Source of the DNA: Metellina segmentata
Lineage: Eukaryota; Arthropoda; Arachnida; Araneae; Tetragnathidae
Length of the DNA: 64,000 nucleotides
Assembly: GCA_947359465.1 (NCBI GenBank)
Contig: OX375878.1
Location: 76,056,416-76,120,415 of the forward strand
Direction of reading: 5' to 3'
Shown here: positions 1 through 10,889 of the stretch, piece by piece
How positions within the stretch are numbered: the stretch's first letter is position 1
Layout: each line of letters starts with the position of its first letter
Notes under the pieces: generated by a model
The model's database searches: none
What the model was told of the DNA's origin: nothing
The model's input: only the letters and a program-made list of their open reading frames with translations
Translations under genes and position numbers: made by a program

Positions 1-1486
1 AATCGCAACTTGCAAGCTCAGAGGACGAATCCACTGAATTATGTCACCTCTCCGCTTTAGTTCAGAAGCGAAAGACTTAAAATATGATACATAGTACAAC
101 ATCCATACCCTTGAAACGACTTTATATTTCTTAAGATGAAAACATCCTTAACGAGACCAATTTTGCAGTAAAAGAGTCCTTAAATTTTACCTCATTTAAA
201 TAATGAACGTGTTATACCATGTATGAAAGATTTGTAGATCCAGTAACTTCTTTTATGCCCATATTTAAACATTAGTTCCGCCTTTGACACAAAAGAAAAG
301 AATGCATTCAAAGTTTTTGAAAAGAAACTATGGTCTGCCTTTTAGCGTCGGTAAAAGTGATTAAGAGGAGCATAAAGCGTGAGCGAAGAAGCACACAATG
401 CTTTGCTTGATTTCAGGTAAAATGTGCTTTAAGATATTAAAAACAGACTCTAGCCCTTATGTGTGTTGTGCTATTCGGAATATAAAAGAATTCTTAATTC
501 TTTTTAGCCACGGTCTATTCTGCCAAACTTATCGTTTGACGTATGTTAATGAGACGTTTTCTAGGATAATGAACTTTTACTCATGAAATGAGCTGAAAAG
601 ATGTGTTGCTTTAATTAAAGTAATGAATTGTGTTGAGTGAAAGTCAAATTTATGTGGCATTAGAGTTGAAAGTAAAGAAATGTTGCAATGACGGGTTTGA
701 AGTCATTCCGTGTTTAGTTTATGCTTTAGAAACTTTTCTGTGTTATTTTTACAATGCATTCTAAACTGACACTTAAAGCTTGTTTTAAGAACCAATTTTA
801 ATAAGTGTGACTCAAACATTTTACCTTTACTTCAATACATTTTGATGTTTTCTTCCACTTTTAAAGCATTTTGAAGTAAAAAGAATCGTCAAAAGAATTT
901 CATTTCATAATTTCTCCACAATATATAAATTTCAGACTATCTATTACCATTTGTGTCTTTTGGTGTTATTAAATTTATCATTCAACAGATGATTTATAGT
1001 GAAAAAACACTATTGGAAATTTTCTCACTAGTTTAATATGAATCAAGTAAGATTGGTTCAATTTTTAAGATCTCGTCTCGAGTTTATCTATTTCTAGTTG
1101 TCGAACAAACAAGTGAACTGCGCTTGTACTTTCTCACATTTACACGCGGCTTGGAAGGCTTAGTTAAAAAAGTTAGTTGCGTCAAATTTATCCTAGAATA
1201 ACAAATTTAAACTCTCGATTACCTTTTGTGACTTTTGTTCTGATGAATGATAGCATTAGACAATTTTTTCACACCAGTTTTTAATCTTCATTTGCCGTTG
1301 TTTTGAACTTTTGTTTGAATCTGTTTTTAGATTATGTGTAGTTTCTCAATCTTATGTAAATTCAAACCGTGAGCATAGCTTTACATCATCATCACATTTG
1401 GATTTAATACACTTTATTTTAACATCTATCTCACTGCAATAGCATGTTTCAATGGCTAACATAAAAACCATATCAGACACGTGTCA
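1..1486. other. AT-rich DNA with no recognised feature
   Basis: I see no tandem structure, transposon terminus or frame with recognisable protein similarity here. The only longish open frame (62 codons near 398-586) has ordinary intergenic composition. The right boundary is the A before the first base of the Helitron at 1487. Confidence 0.5.
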
Positions 1487-2138
1487 TCTATATATATAAT
1501 TCTCTTACGTGGCACGCAAAAAAGACGTTATTTGTTTTCGCGTTTTGGCAACATTGTACGATTCTTTGTTTATCCCAAAGCCTCGCGCTTCAATTGAATT
1601 TATAGCGTTATCGGATGAAATTTTATTGAAAAAAAAAAGAATTTTAGTCGAGCTGTTGCAGTAAATAATAGAAATCAAAGAAAACGGAGGATCTTTTCAG
1701 GGTCATTTAAAAAAAAAGTCCGTTTCGGGGCAAACTATTATAGTTCAAGAAGACGCTTGCATTACAACTTTCGACAACCAACTCAATGAAAAAGCGTGGG
1801 TGGCTCGAGTACTGGGTCAATGTACACACAACCAACATGCTGGGTTTTCAATTTCCATATCAACGCTCACATCTCGAGCCAAAATTTGCTCAAAGTTTCC
1901 ATTTGAATTCTGATTCCAGAGGTACTGTAAATATCTTTTCTGATAAACAGCATAAAATTTAGATTTGAAAAATATTTTTTTGGAATATCATATTTTGTTA
2001 ACAATTCCTTCTGCTAGGACACATGTCTTCATTGATGCGAGCGAAGCGAGCATAGGTTCGCGCAGCGAACCAATGAGGATTGCGAAGGAATCCTCTGGGG
2101 GTTGGCGAGCGTTAGCGAGCAGGGGGCGGGCCCCCTAG
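1487..2138 (+). mobile_element. Short non-autonomous Helitron, copy 1
   Basis: The element begins with TCTATATATATAATTCTC directly after an A. It ends in a GC-rich hairpin followed by CTAG and then a T, the A/T target context and TC...CTRR ends known for Helitrons. The last 100 bases hold several palindromes in series: GCGAGC/GCGAGC, GGTTCG/CGAACC, AGGATTGCG/AATCCT and the terminal AGGGGGCGGGCCCCCT. Two further copies with the same ends lie at 30525 and 55467. At about 652 bp it has no room for a Rep/helicase protein, so it must be mobilised by an autonomous relative. Its open frames are short and differ between copies. Confidence 0.85.
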
Positions 2139-2424
2139 TTTTAATTAATCTTTAACCTTTACATGCAATTTAGAATTATAATTTTAACGACGAATAATGA
2201 TTTTCAATTGACATCTGCTACGTTATAACGAAAGACATAAATAAATAACAATGAAATTCTGAAACACTGAAGTTAGTGAATATTAAGAGTAACATTACAT
2301 CTTAAGTGCCGACAGTTTTAATGTGAATACTATTTGTAAAAACGGTGAAATATTTGAACTTTAACTTTTTATGCGTTAAACGTATTTCAACAGGTATTTT
2401 ATAATTATTTTTATAGAATACAAA
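2139..2424. other. AT-rich spacer
   Basis: No recognised feature. The last twelve bases (2413-2424) are the left target duplication of the SINE tail that follows. Confidence 0.4.
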
Positions 2425-2478
2425 TAGGTAGGGCAGATAATTAATCAACGTCGCACTGGAACAACACAATGGGCTATT
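2425..2478 (-). mobile_element. Tail-only SINE insertion (54 bp) with 12-bp target duplication
   Basis: Read on the minus strand, this is only the 3' tail of the main tRNA-derived SINE of this window. It starts at AATAGCCCATTGTG, runs through the GACGTT core and ends in TACCTA. It is bounded on both sides by the identical 12-mer ATAGAATACAAA (2413-2424 and 2479-2490), so it is an independent retroposition event and not a decayed longer copy. The start base is the same as in other tail-only copies (35305, 9204). Priming at a LINE-type tail followed by early arrest of reverse transcription would produce this structure. Confidence 0.85.
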
Positions 2479-2490
2479 ATAGAATACAAA

Positions 2491-3219
2491 AATATCTGTT
2501 ACTTTTCACACAAAGTGTTCCTAAAATATTAGAGTATTGAATGGCCACGACACAATCCTAACCTTCATTGTAAAATATTTAAAATATAATGTCCTCTTGT
2601 TGAGAAATTTGGTCTTAATAATCCACAAGTTTCATGTTCAAACACATATTAATTTAAATGAGCTTCCAAGTAAAATTATTTCACGCAATGATAAAATAGA
2701 CGCTTCATTATTAATCAATTTAGTTGCTCGTTACGCTGTAGCTCCACTTTATGTAATCGAGTTACCAATAAATAAGAATTTCCTTTCATTAAACTTAAGT
2801 CGACAAGAATGCAAGAGTGAAGTGCCTTAATTAAGCTAATTGGGGAGGCAATTTCGGAAAAAGGTAAGCTGTTTTAATATTTTCTGAATTAACAGGATGC
2901 AATTATTGTGCTGTATATTCACTCAGGGCACAACTGCTACCGATATAAATAGTGATGCCATGTTCGTTACAAACGAGTGTTTGTATTTTGATGATTACAA
3001 TAGATGAAAACTCTCAAATTCATCATCACAGTATTTCATGAAGAGTGAATTTTTTAAAGTTATTTCGTTAAATTAATGAATTTTCTTTGAAATATTGAAA
3101 ACGCACCACGACTTTCTTAACTTTAAAACTATGAAGTGTTAAACACCATGGATATTAACCCCAATGTAACGCTTACGGAACTCGATTATGATAAAAGCTT
3201 GACAACTTTTGGGATCGCT
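2491..3219. other. AT-rich DNA, one unrecognised open frame
   Basis: A 97-codon open frame at 2537-2830 (+) has no motif I recognise and no companion sequence, so I do not call it a gene. The rest is AT-rich with no repeats seen. Confidence 0.35.
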
Positions 3220-3300
3220 TTGATAGAGGAGGTTTGCTCACTACCCTAAAAACTTGTGAGTTGTAGGTGGTGCAGGTTCGATTCCTTCCTGGATATGTTT
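3220..3300 (+). mobile_element. tRNA-like SINE head, second family
   Basis: A region ending in GTGCAGGTTCGATTCC has the B-box of a Pol III tRNA promoter. A weak A-box-like stretch (GCTTTGATAGAGG) lies about 45 bases upstream. The same arrangement, including the phrase GTAGGTGG before the B-box and CTTCCTGG/CTCTCTGG after it, recurs on the minus strand at 13665-13753, so this is a repeat family and not a tRNA gene. The arms do not fold into a full cloverleaf by eye. Downstream sequence to about 3480 may be its body but I cannot delimit it. Confidence 0.5.
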
Positions 3301-3639
3301 CTCTCTTCTGTGTGAGTAAAGATTTTCTTGCATGTTTGCAACTTAAAGTTATTTGGAGCAGTTTGTCTAAATAAGCCTTGTGCAATGAAAAACCTAACAA
3401 TTGATAACATAGAGGAACCTTAATACCATAGCCGAAGAGGGACAGAATATAATCCCAAGAACCCCACTGTAACAATGATATATTAGGGCAAAATGTATTA
3501 TAGCATTATGCAAGATACCAATCAACACAAAGTGTCGAAAGCTGCCATGGAACGAGCAATCCAAAGAGGAAAGAACTCAAGCATATGAAGCGAACAAAGT
3601 TTAAGAAGCTAGACACAACGAAATTATTGAGGAAAGAAG

Positions 3640-5115
3640 GGCGGGACTGTTTACCTGAAGTAACAAAAACTCTCGAAAACTACTGTAACTCAGGCTCGTG
3701 GTTTGGTTTATCTGAAGCAATAAAATTCCACTGCGAAAATATATTCGCGCCTGGTTTGTCTGATACAAATCGAAAATTGCCGAGAAACACAGACACGCCT
3801 TGACATGTCTGAAGTGCAAAACCTCTCGAAAACTGCTGACGAAACAGAGACGCAACTTCGTTTGTTGCAGCAAAAACTGCTGAGGAAACATATTCTCGAC
3901 CTGGTTTTTCTGATGCATCAAAAACTCAAAAAGAGCCTAGGAAACAGAAACGCAACTTGGTCTGTCTGAAGTAGCAAAGACATAAAAACTTTGCAGGAAA
4001 GATACAACGAGGTATGCATGTTACAAAACTCAAAAAAAGTTGAGGATACAGAAGGGTGATTGGATTCGCATGATGCAATAAAAATCTCGATAACTGCTGA
4101 GGAAATATATTCGTGACCTTATTTATCTGATACAGCAAAAACTAGAAAACTGCCGAGGAAACAGAGACGCGACTTGGTATATCTGAAATAGCATAAATCC
4201 TCGATATCTGCTCAAGAAACAAAGACTCAATTTGGTTTGTCTGCAGTAGGAAAAAACTTTCGTGACCTGCAATAACTTGATTTGTCTTAAGCAGAACTCG
4301 TGAAAACTGTTGAGGAAACACGATTTCATTTTTCTATAGTAGCAAAAGCTCTAGTGACTTGATTTGTCTTAAGAAAACGCTCTCGTGACTTGATTTGTCT
4401 TAAAAAATGCTCTCGTGACTTGATTTGTCTTAAGAAAACACTCTCGGAAAACTGTTGAAGAAACATAATTTAATTCTTCTGAAGCAGCAAAAACTTTCAT
4501 GACTTGTAGTGACTTGATTTGTCTTAAACAAAAACTCTCAAAAAGGGTCGAGGAAACACGATTCGATTCTTCTGAAGCAGCAAAAAATCTTTTGATTGAT
4601 TTGATTGACAAAACTGATTTGTCTTGAGCAAAAACTCTCGAAAACTGTTACGGAAACACGAATTGATTCTTCGTAAGCAGCAAAAAATCTTGTAACTTGC
4701 TTTGTTTTAATCAAAACCTCTCGAAAACTGTTGAGGAAACACGATTTGATTCTTCTGAAGCAGCAAAAACTCTTGTTACTTGATTTGTCTTACGACAAAA
4801 CTCTCAAAAACTATCGAGGAAACACTATTTAATTCTTCTCTGCAGCAGCAAAAACTCTTGTCGCTTGATTTGTCTCAGGACAAAACTCTCAAAAACTGTT
4901 GAGCAAACACTATTTAATTCTTCTCTGAAGCAGCAAAAAATTTTATAACTTGTAGTAACTTGATTTGTCTTAAGCAAAAACTCTCGAAAACTGTTGAGGA
5001 AACACGATTTGATTCTTCTGAAGCAGCAAAAACTCTTGTAACTTGATTTGTCTTAATCAAAAACTGCAGAGGAAACACAATTTAAAACTTCTCTGAAGCA
5101 GCAAAAACTCTCGAA
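3640..5115. repeat. Degenerate minisatellite array
   Basis: Variations of one sentence repeat for about 1.5 kb: CTTGATTTGTCTTAAGC, AAAAACTCTCGAAAACTG, TTGAGGAAACACGATT, CTTCTGAAGCAGC. In the right half the full unit is about 80-95 bp. In the left half shorter, more diverged units of roughly 50-60 bp prevail. Between 4354 and 4440 a 30-31 bp fragment is locally triplicated. Several minus-strand open frames of 68-106 codons span the array; they follow from repetition of a stop-poor unit and share no conserved peptide, so none is annotated. Confidence 0.85.
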
Positions 5116-6129
5116 CGAATCCAGGGAATAAAGTCAGTTTAATATATAACTTAATTTAGTTTCAAACACTCTCATTAAATCCCTAAGTCTTATTTGAGAA
5201 ACACAAAACAAATTTCAAGATCCATTTATCCCACTGAATTAGGTAAAATGTAGCCCGCACCTCCCATCTCAAATAAATAGAGGAGCCCTTAACTTCACTT
5301 TCCTTCATTAGAAGCTAACAATAAATACACTTTTTAACTTAAACCAGACTTTGCGCAGAAAAGAATCCCAGCCTTCTCGAGGATAAAGACTTTATTCAGA
5401 TTCAGCTTAATGCGCGCTGAGGTCATAAAGAGAGGGGGAAGGGGGGATACCCGGGCTAAATGGACGGGGAAGGGGTGATCATGACTTCAAAAGATGCCCC
5501 TTCATTAGGCAAGAATAAGTGGGCTAATGACTTGGCAGCTTGTTGGAGTGAGTAATTAAGGGCGAGGAGAAAAATCCTCGCACATTTTAAGGCGAGGCAG
5601 CCTTGAAATTTCCCGGAAAAATTTGGAGGCGCTCTGGATTTAAAGATCTTTCTTTTTCACTTAGTACCGAATTGCGGCTTTCGTGATGGGCTTGTTTCGA
5701 GCTATTTGTCACGTGGATCTTGTTGAATTCACGCGAACCAGATTGTTTCTGTTTCGTGCTGTTAAGAGATATAATTTAAGACCGATAATGTGATAGAAAA
5801 TGCTACCAGTAGATTCTGAAAAATATTTCCAACTGAGGAAAAAACCCTACCTTCATCATACCCTCGTCGCTTGCGGTTACGAAAAATCAGAGATATTGCA
5901 TTCGATTGGGAATTTCGTATTGTGTCCTAACGGATATAGTGGTATTAGGTTCCCCTACCATCCTTTAAGTCCCCCGGTTTTGTAAACTTATCGACGTTGG
6001 AGATTTTCTCTGTTAGGAGTATCGACAGATGCCTATACTAAGTGCGCCTTCACAAGTAGCAGTCTGTTTACCATTTAGAGCGCCGAATAGATCAGAGTGT
6101 CTGTGGGGAAAAAATAGTGAATGTTACAT
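5116..6129. other. Unassigned DNA with a GC-richer island at 5395-5640
   Basis: Most of this stretch is featureless. From about 5395 to 5640 base composition shifts towards G+C, with G-runs near 5435-5480, a homeodomain-like GGCTAATGACTTGG near 5521 and a short inverted repeat GCGAGG/CCTCGC at 5560-5582. Such islands in otherwise AT-rich arthropod DNA can be conserved regulatory elements, but nothing here proves it. Confidence 0.3.
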
Positions 6130-6341
6130 TCTAAGACAAAAAAGTTGCACCTAGAAGGAATTCTTAGAATGCAATGAAATCTACAAGTTTGTAAAGTGCT
6201 TAAGAATGAGTAAATTATTAAAATTTCAGACTGAAATACACAAACTTTATTGAGAAAAATTAAAAAAAGTGGCATCATTCAGAATGGCGTATGACCACTA
6301 TTATTTCTAATGCAGCATACCAAGCGCCTTGGTAGTGAGTC

Positions 6342-6935
6342 CTACAAGCTCTTTATGAAGTCCAGCGACAGTCTTTTACATGCTGCTTGAACCCTGTCAC
6401 GTAGTTCCAGCAGTTTACGCGGTAAGGGTGGAGAGGTGACATCGCGTTCTATGGCATCCCATACATTCTCGATCGGGGACAGGTCTGGTGAGTACGCCGG
6501 CCGTGGGAAGATATCGTGGTTCTAGAGACGGCAACAGACATATGGGGTCGAGCATTGTCTTGTTGATAAAGCGGTGAACCTGGAAGTTCAGGCATAGGAG
6601 CGTAACTTGCTGTAAAATTTCTTGTTCGCAACAATGGTCTGTCAAAGAGCCCGTCACGAATACCAAATGTGATTTGGCATCATAAGCAATTGCACCCCAC
6701 GTCATGACACCAGGTATTATGGACGTGTGAAGCTGCAATAACAAACCGTAAATCTTGGCGTTGACCACGTTGTATCGACACACAGATTCGATTGTCATCT
6801 CCACCAAGACAGAAGTGAGATTCGTCAGCCAAGACCACTCGATGCCATTTATCGCCCCATGTAACCTCTGGCACGGCACCATTCCAGTCTTCGACGGCGA
6901 TGCAATGCTGTTAAAAGGTAGCCTTCGTAGTTACG
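6342..6935 (-). pseudogene. Tc1-like transposase relic, 5' truncated
   Basis: Read from about 6935 down to the TAG at 6342-6344, three minus-strand frames together give the C-terminal two thirds of a Tc1/IS630 transposase. One frame carries LADESHFCLGGDDNR with the first catalytic Asp. Another carries YQQDNARPH with the second. A third carries YSPDLSPIENVWDAIERDV, the third acidic site in its usual context, and continues to KSL before the stop. A basic stretch RRRLEWCRAR precedes the first Asp in yet another frame. At least three frameshifts separate these segments and the N-terminal DNA-binding part is missing, so it is inactive. An AATAAA on the coding strand lies about 100 bases past the stop. 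I could not find convincing terminal inverted repeats. Confidence 0.85.
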
Positions 6936-7779
6936 TGAGTTTAATCCCATTATTATTAAAACGGATTATGTATTTCCCGCCAGCTCTGCAATAGTTAGAG
7001 AAATTGGAATAGCTTATCTTAACATATTTAAATTTGGGTTCCAATACAGATGGTCGGAATAAACTATTTTTGTATCCAATATTCCGTTTTAATCGTCGGC
7101 TTCGTTCAGTTTTTCCCGTTTTGGAAATGTTTAAGAAAGTGCTGTAACACGTCTTCAATTGAGCGAAATTAAATTAATGAGCTAAAAACTGTTTGTTGAT
7201 CCAAAGAAATTTAGTACGTAATATAAGCACTTGATGGATCGAGTAAACTGTGCAACTGTGTGTGTGTGACGGTCAAACTTTTCAAAACGAAGAAGAAAAA
7301 AATTTCCCGACCTCCTTTAAATATCCAGTTTATTTCAAATAGAAAATACGCCCTCCTGTTTCATTAAGTTATCATTCTATTTCGATTAGTAAAATATTAC
7401 TTTCATAACAGAACGTTTTTGGGATTTATAAAGCATCATAAGAATTACCACTACAATTTTGTTGCTAAGAAATTACTTTGTTGCTTAGAAAGAAGTAAAT
7501 ATGCAAAATATGACAAATGATCAAAAATAATCTGCAAATAAAACCAGGGCTAACAATGACATATAACTGAAAAATATATATTTATGAAAACATTAACTTG
7601 AATCGATAATAATTCATCATTATTATCAGTAATTATTATTAGTAGTTATTATTAGCTATGTATTACATATGAAATGAAATAGTCACATTACAGTAACAGG
7701 ATTTAATTGCACCCAATTTTAACCGACCAACCAATTAAGAAGTAGTTTTCAGAACACTTCTGAGTATCAATAAAATCGC
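6936..7779. other. AT-rich spacer, no recognised feature
   Basis: Sequence similarity to the Tc1 transposase stops near 6935. The rest, to the start of the nested tandem array, is AT-rich with short ATT runs near 7610-7660 and no supported feature. Confidence 0.4.
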
Positions 7780-8414
7780 AGAATTCACCGAAATGAAAAA
7801 AAAATCTTTATGTAACAAATTCGGCATTTTAACAGTGCCATAAATAACATCTTAATTAAGACAAATAAACAGACTGGAAACAAACTTAAAAACTAGTCGA
7901 AATTCAGCACTATCTCCAAAACTATATTATACAATACTACTGAAATGCATTTAAAGCAATAGGTACCCAAAACAATCCTTAGCAAAACAGTCCAATACCA
8001 TCTTCTGTAGTATATGTACCTTCAAAAGAGAGGGTATTTAATAGGCTTTTAGTAATTGTAAGCATTATAAAAGATTTGATAGTGGGGAGATATGTGCGCA
8101 CAATTTTTATCCTACAATTAAGCTAAAAGTATTTTCATAACAGCATTAATTTACTTCACAGAATATTATTTATTAACAACAGAAATTCAAAACACAACCC
8201 ACCTTCAATATAATATTTCGACCGAACTAAGACAGCGTCTTAACAGGATGATAAATAACATCCCATTTAATACAAATCAACGACTGGAAGAGATTCTTCA
8301 AAAAAAATCGTGGGAATTCACCCTACAATATTTTCCAATTCAACTATGGAATACTACTTTAATCCATCGAAAGGAAACCGTACCCATGACATCTCTCAGT
8401 AAAAACCATATCAT

Positions 8415-8790
8415 CTAGTCCCATCTTTTGTAGGATAAACCTTTTTCTTGGTTCAATGAAACTTAATTCATTTACCTATCTAACCACCAACCCATCTTTT
8501 GTAGAGTAGACTTTTGTCTTGCTTCAGTTCAACGTTAATTCATTTACTTATCTACCCACCAACCCATATTTTGTGGAACAGATCTTTGCCTTGCTGCAGT
8601 GCAACGTTAGTTCATCTACCTGTCTACCCACCAACCCATATTTTATGGAATAGACTTTTGTCTTGCTGCAGTGCAAAGTTAATTGATCAACCTATCTACC
8701 CAGCAACCCATCTTTTATTGAATGTACCTTTGCATTGCTTTAATGCAACGTTAATTCATCTACCTATCTACCCATCAATCCATCTTTTAT
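8415..8790 (+). repeat. 72-bp tandem repeat seeded by a SINE tail
   Basis: The phrase CCAACCCATCTTTTGTAG recurs at 8487, 8559, 8631, 8703 and 8775, exactly 72 bp apart, with a further diverged unit before 8487. Each unit has two parts: a SINE-tail part (CTTGCTTCAGTGCAACGTTA to CTATCTACC) and a flank part (CCAACCCATCTTTTGTAG). The flank part matches the target site present once in the tail-less copy 5 of the surrounding array (near 10190-10212). Because 72 is a multiple of three, a 104-codon frame at 8514-8828 stays open and gives a 24-residue periodic peptide. I treat that as a by-product, not a gene. Confidence 0.85.
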
Positions 8791-9203
8791 GGTTTGAGAG
8801 CCCTCTTAACTCAATGGGGGAGACTTAACGAAGTTTTAGTAATTATTATTAGCGTATATAAAATTAAATAATTATGTGATATAATGGTATAACTGTGTAG
8901 AATTTTGATCATATAATAAGGTAAAAAGTATTCTTCATTGCAGTATTAACTCCATAGAACATCATTCACCGAAATTGAAAAACAACCCATCTTCAACATC
9001 ATTTTCCACCAAACAAAATCAACGTTCTAACAGTGCCATAAATTACATCTCAATTGAGACGAATCGACAAACTGGAACACTCTAGTCTAAATTCAATACA
9101 ATCCCCAAACTCAATTATTGAAGACTACTTTGATCCATCGAACGCAGACCGGAACATCCAACATTCCCAGCCAAAATCAAATCATCCAATCAATCTATGG
9201 TGG

Positions 9204-9253
9204 AATAGCCCGTTGTGTTGCTCCATTGCAATGTTAATTCAACTACCTACCCT
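9204..9253 (+). mobile_element. SINE tail in array copy 3
   Basis: From AATAGCCCGTTGTGTTGC to ACTACCTACC this matches the 3' tail of the window's main SINE very closely. The left boundary follows CAATCTATGGTGG and the right boundary precedes CTCCAATCTTTTGTGG, consistent with a decayed target duplication. Array copy 4 has the same insertion around 9767-9808 in more decayed form. Confidence 0.75.
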
Positions 9254-10235
9254 CCAATCTTTTGTGGTTAAAGAACCCTCTTAACACACACACACAAGCA
9301 CATAATGGTAGATATTTAATCGGGTTCTAGTAATTATTATTAGACTTATAAAATGAAATTGTGTGATAAGGAATTGATAAAAAATTGTTTGCTAGTGTCA
9401 TCAAATAATTATGTAGAATTCTGATCATACAATTTATTGCAAATTATTTTTACTAACACAGCATTAACTCTACAGAGTATCATTCACACCGATGTTCAAA
9501 AATTAACTAACTTCTACGCCATTTTTCGATCGAACAAATTCAACGGTTTAACAGTATCATAAATTACATCTCAGTTAAGACAATCAGTTAATAAACAGAC
9601 TGGATTAGAAGCCTTCACACCCGTTGAAATTCCATACAATTTCCCCCCCCCCCCCCCCAAAAAAATAGCCTCAATCATCGAATACTACTTTAATCCATCG
9701 AACGTGATCGTAGCCAAAACTCATCTTCAATCAGAACCAAATCGTGCAATCCCATCTTTTGTAGAATAGCCCGTTGCTTCAGTGTGATGTTAATATAACT
9801 GCATACCAACCAATCTTTTGTGGTTGGAGAGCCCTATCAACAAACTGTGAGGGGGATTTAATGATATTGTTGTAGCTATTAAGATACATAAAAGGAAACT
9901 AATTACTTGATAGCGACATCATTTAATTGTGTAGAATTCTGATCACATATAATTAAGTAAAAAGTACAAACTTTAATGTCCGTTTTAGACCGAACCGAGT
10001 CAGTATTTTGCCACTGCCATAAATTACATCTAATTTTAGACAAATCTCTCTCAACAGACTGGAAACAAAAAACCTTCAAACACACTCGCCGAAATTCAAT
10101 ACAATCCCCAGAACTCAATTATCGAATACTACTTTAATCCATCGAACGCAGACCGTACCCAAAACATTCCCCAGCCAAAACCAAATCGTCCAATCCCAGC
10201 TTTTGTGGCTGGAGAGCCCTCTTAACACACTGCGG

Positions 10236-10889
10236 GGGGACTTGATTTAATGGGGGATGCTATCGGCAGCATGTAGGAGAGATAAGGCTTCCAAACTATT
10301 CGATAAATTTGAAAGTATAAAAACCAACGGCAAGATTAATGACGATATGCATATGCGATAACGCAAATTACGGACAACCTCCTAGGTGCAGTCGGGAAGT
10401 AAGAAAAAAGCCTTACTTATACATAAAGGGGTGTGAGAGGCTGGCAGAATCGATTTTCTACTCAAGGATATATTAGTCTCGACGTAATTAAACGGTGACC
10501 ACTTTATCTGAAGTCTTATTATGGGAATGGCACGTGGTCGTGACGGTAGAAGGGGAATGGAAGGAATGTGGTTTGGAATTTTTTTTTTGTTTTGGTCCTC
10601 GGGTGATCAATATTAGAAATTAAAGATCGCCAGAAATAGCAGTGTGGTGGGGAAGACTTATTTCTCTGATCGGCTGTTGATGACTGAAGACGGACTGGAA
10701 TTAAATGGGGGTTTTCTACCCTTTTTTATGTTTGTTTCGTTTGTGATGTGTTGGTTATGAGAATTTTAATGTATTCTATTGGACACACCAGCATTTGTTT
10801 CATTTTTCTACTGAAATTCTGTTGAATGGCTTTTACACAAAACAATATTCATTCGCAATTTTTGGTTTTGTAAATTGTTTCTTGAAAGC
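10236..10889. other. Spacer between two tandem arrays
   Basis: No supported feature. A moderately purine-rich stretch lies at 10500-10640, and the left edge of the 213-bp satellite begins around 10890. Confidence 0.4.

Larger units (their letters stand above)
7780..10235 (+). repeat. Diverged large-unit tandem array (five copies)
   Basis: Five copies of a roughly 410-520 bp unit share landmarks: CCATAAATTACATCT (near 7838, 8249, 9036, 9556, 10018), the phrase on ACTCAATTATCGAATACTAC, ACTTTAATCCATCGAACG, CCAATCCCATCTTTTGTGG and GAGAGCCCTCTTAAC, then TAGTAATTATTATTAG. Spacing between second and third copies is about 787 because a 72-bp inner unit is expanded there. Copies 2, 3 and 4 carry a SINE-tail insertion at one and the same place in the unit. 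Copy 5, and apparently copy 1, lack it. A run of 16 C residues sits at 9643-9658 in copy 4. Confidence 0.8.

Noticed and set aside
2537..2830. 97-codon open frame as a host gene
   Set aside because: No recognisable motif and AT-rich composition like its surroundings. I could not support it with splice sites or neighbours.
3220..3300. Functional tRNA gene
   Set aside because: The B-box is good, but the arms do not form a convincing cloverleaf and the layout recurs at 13665 with SINE-type decay.
3601..4611. Run of minus-strand frames of 68-106 codons
   Set aside because: They lie in a minisatellite. Their peptides resemble each other only through the DNA repeat and have no consistent frame or motif.
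8514..8828. 104-codon frame with 24-residue periodic peptide
   Set aside because: The 72-bp repeat is a multiple of three, so any stop-free unit gives a periodic frame. The unit is derived from a SINE tail and its target, not from a protein gene.
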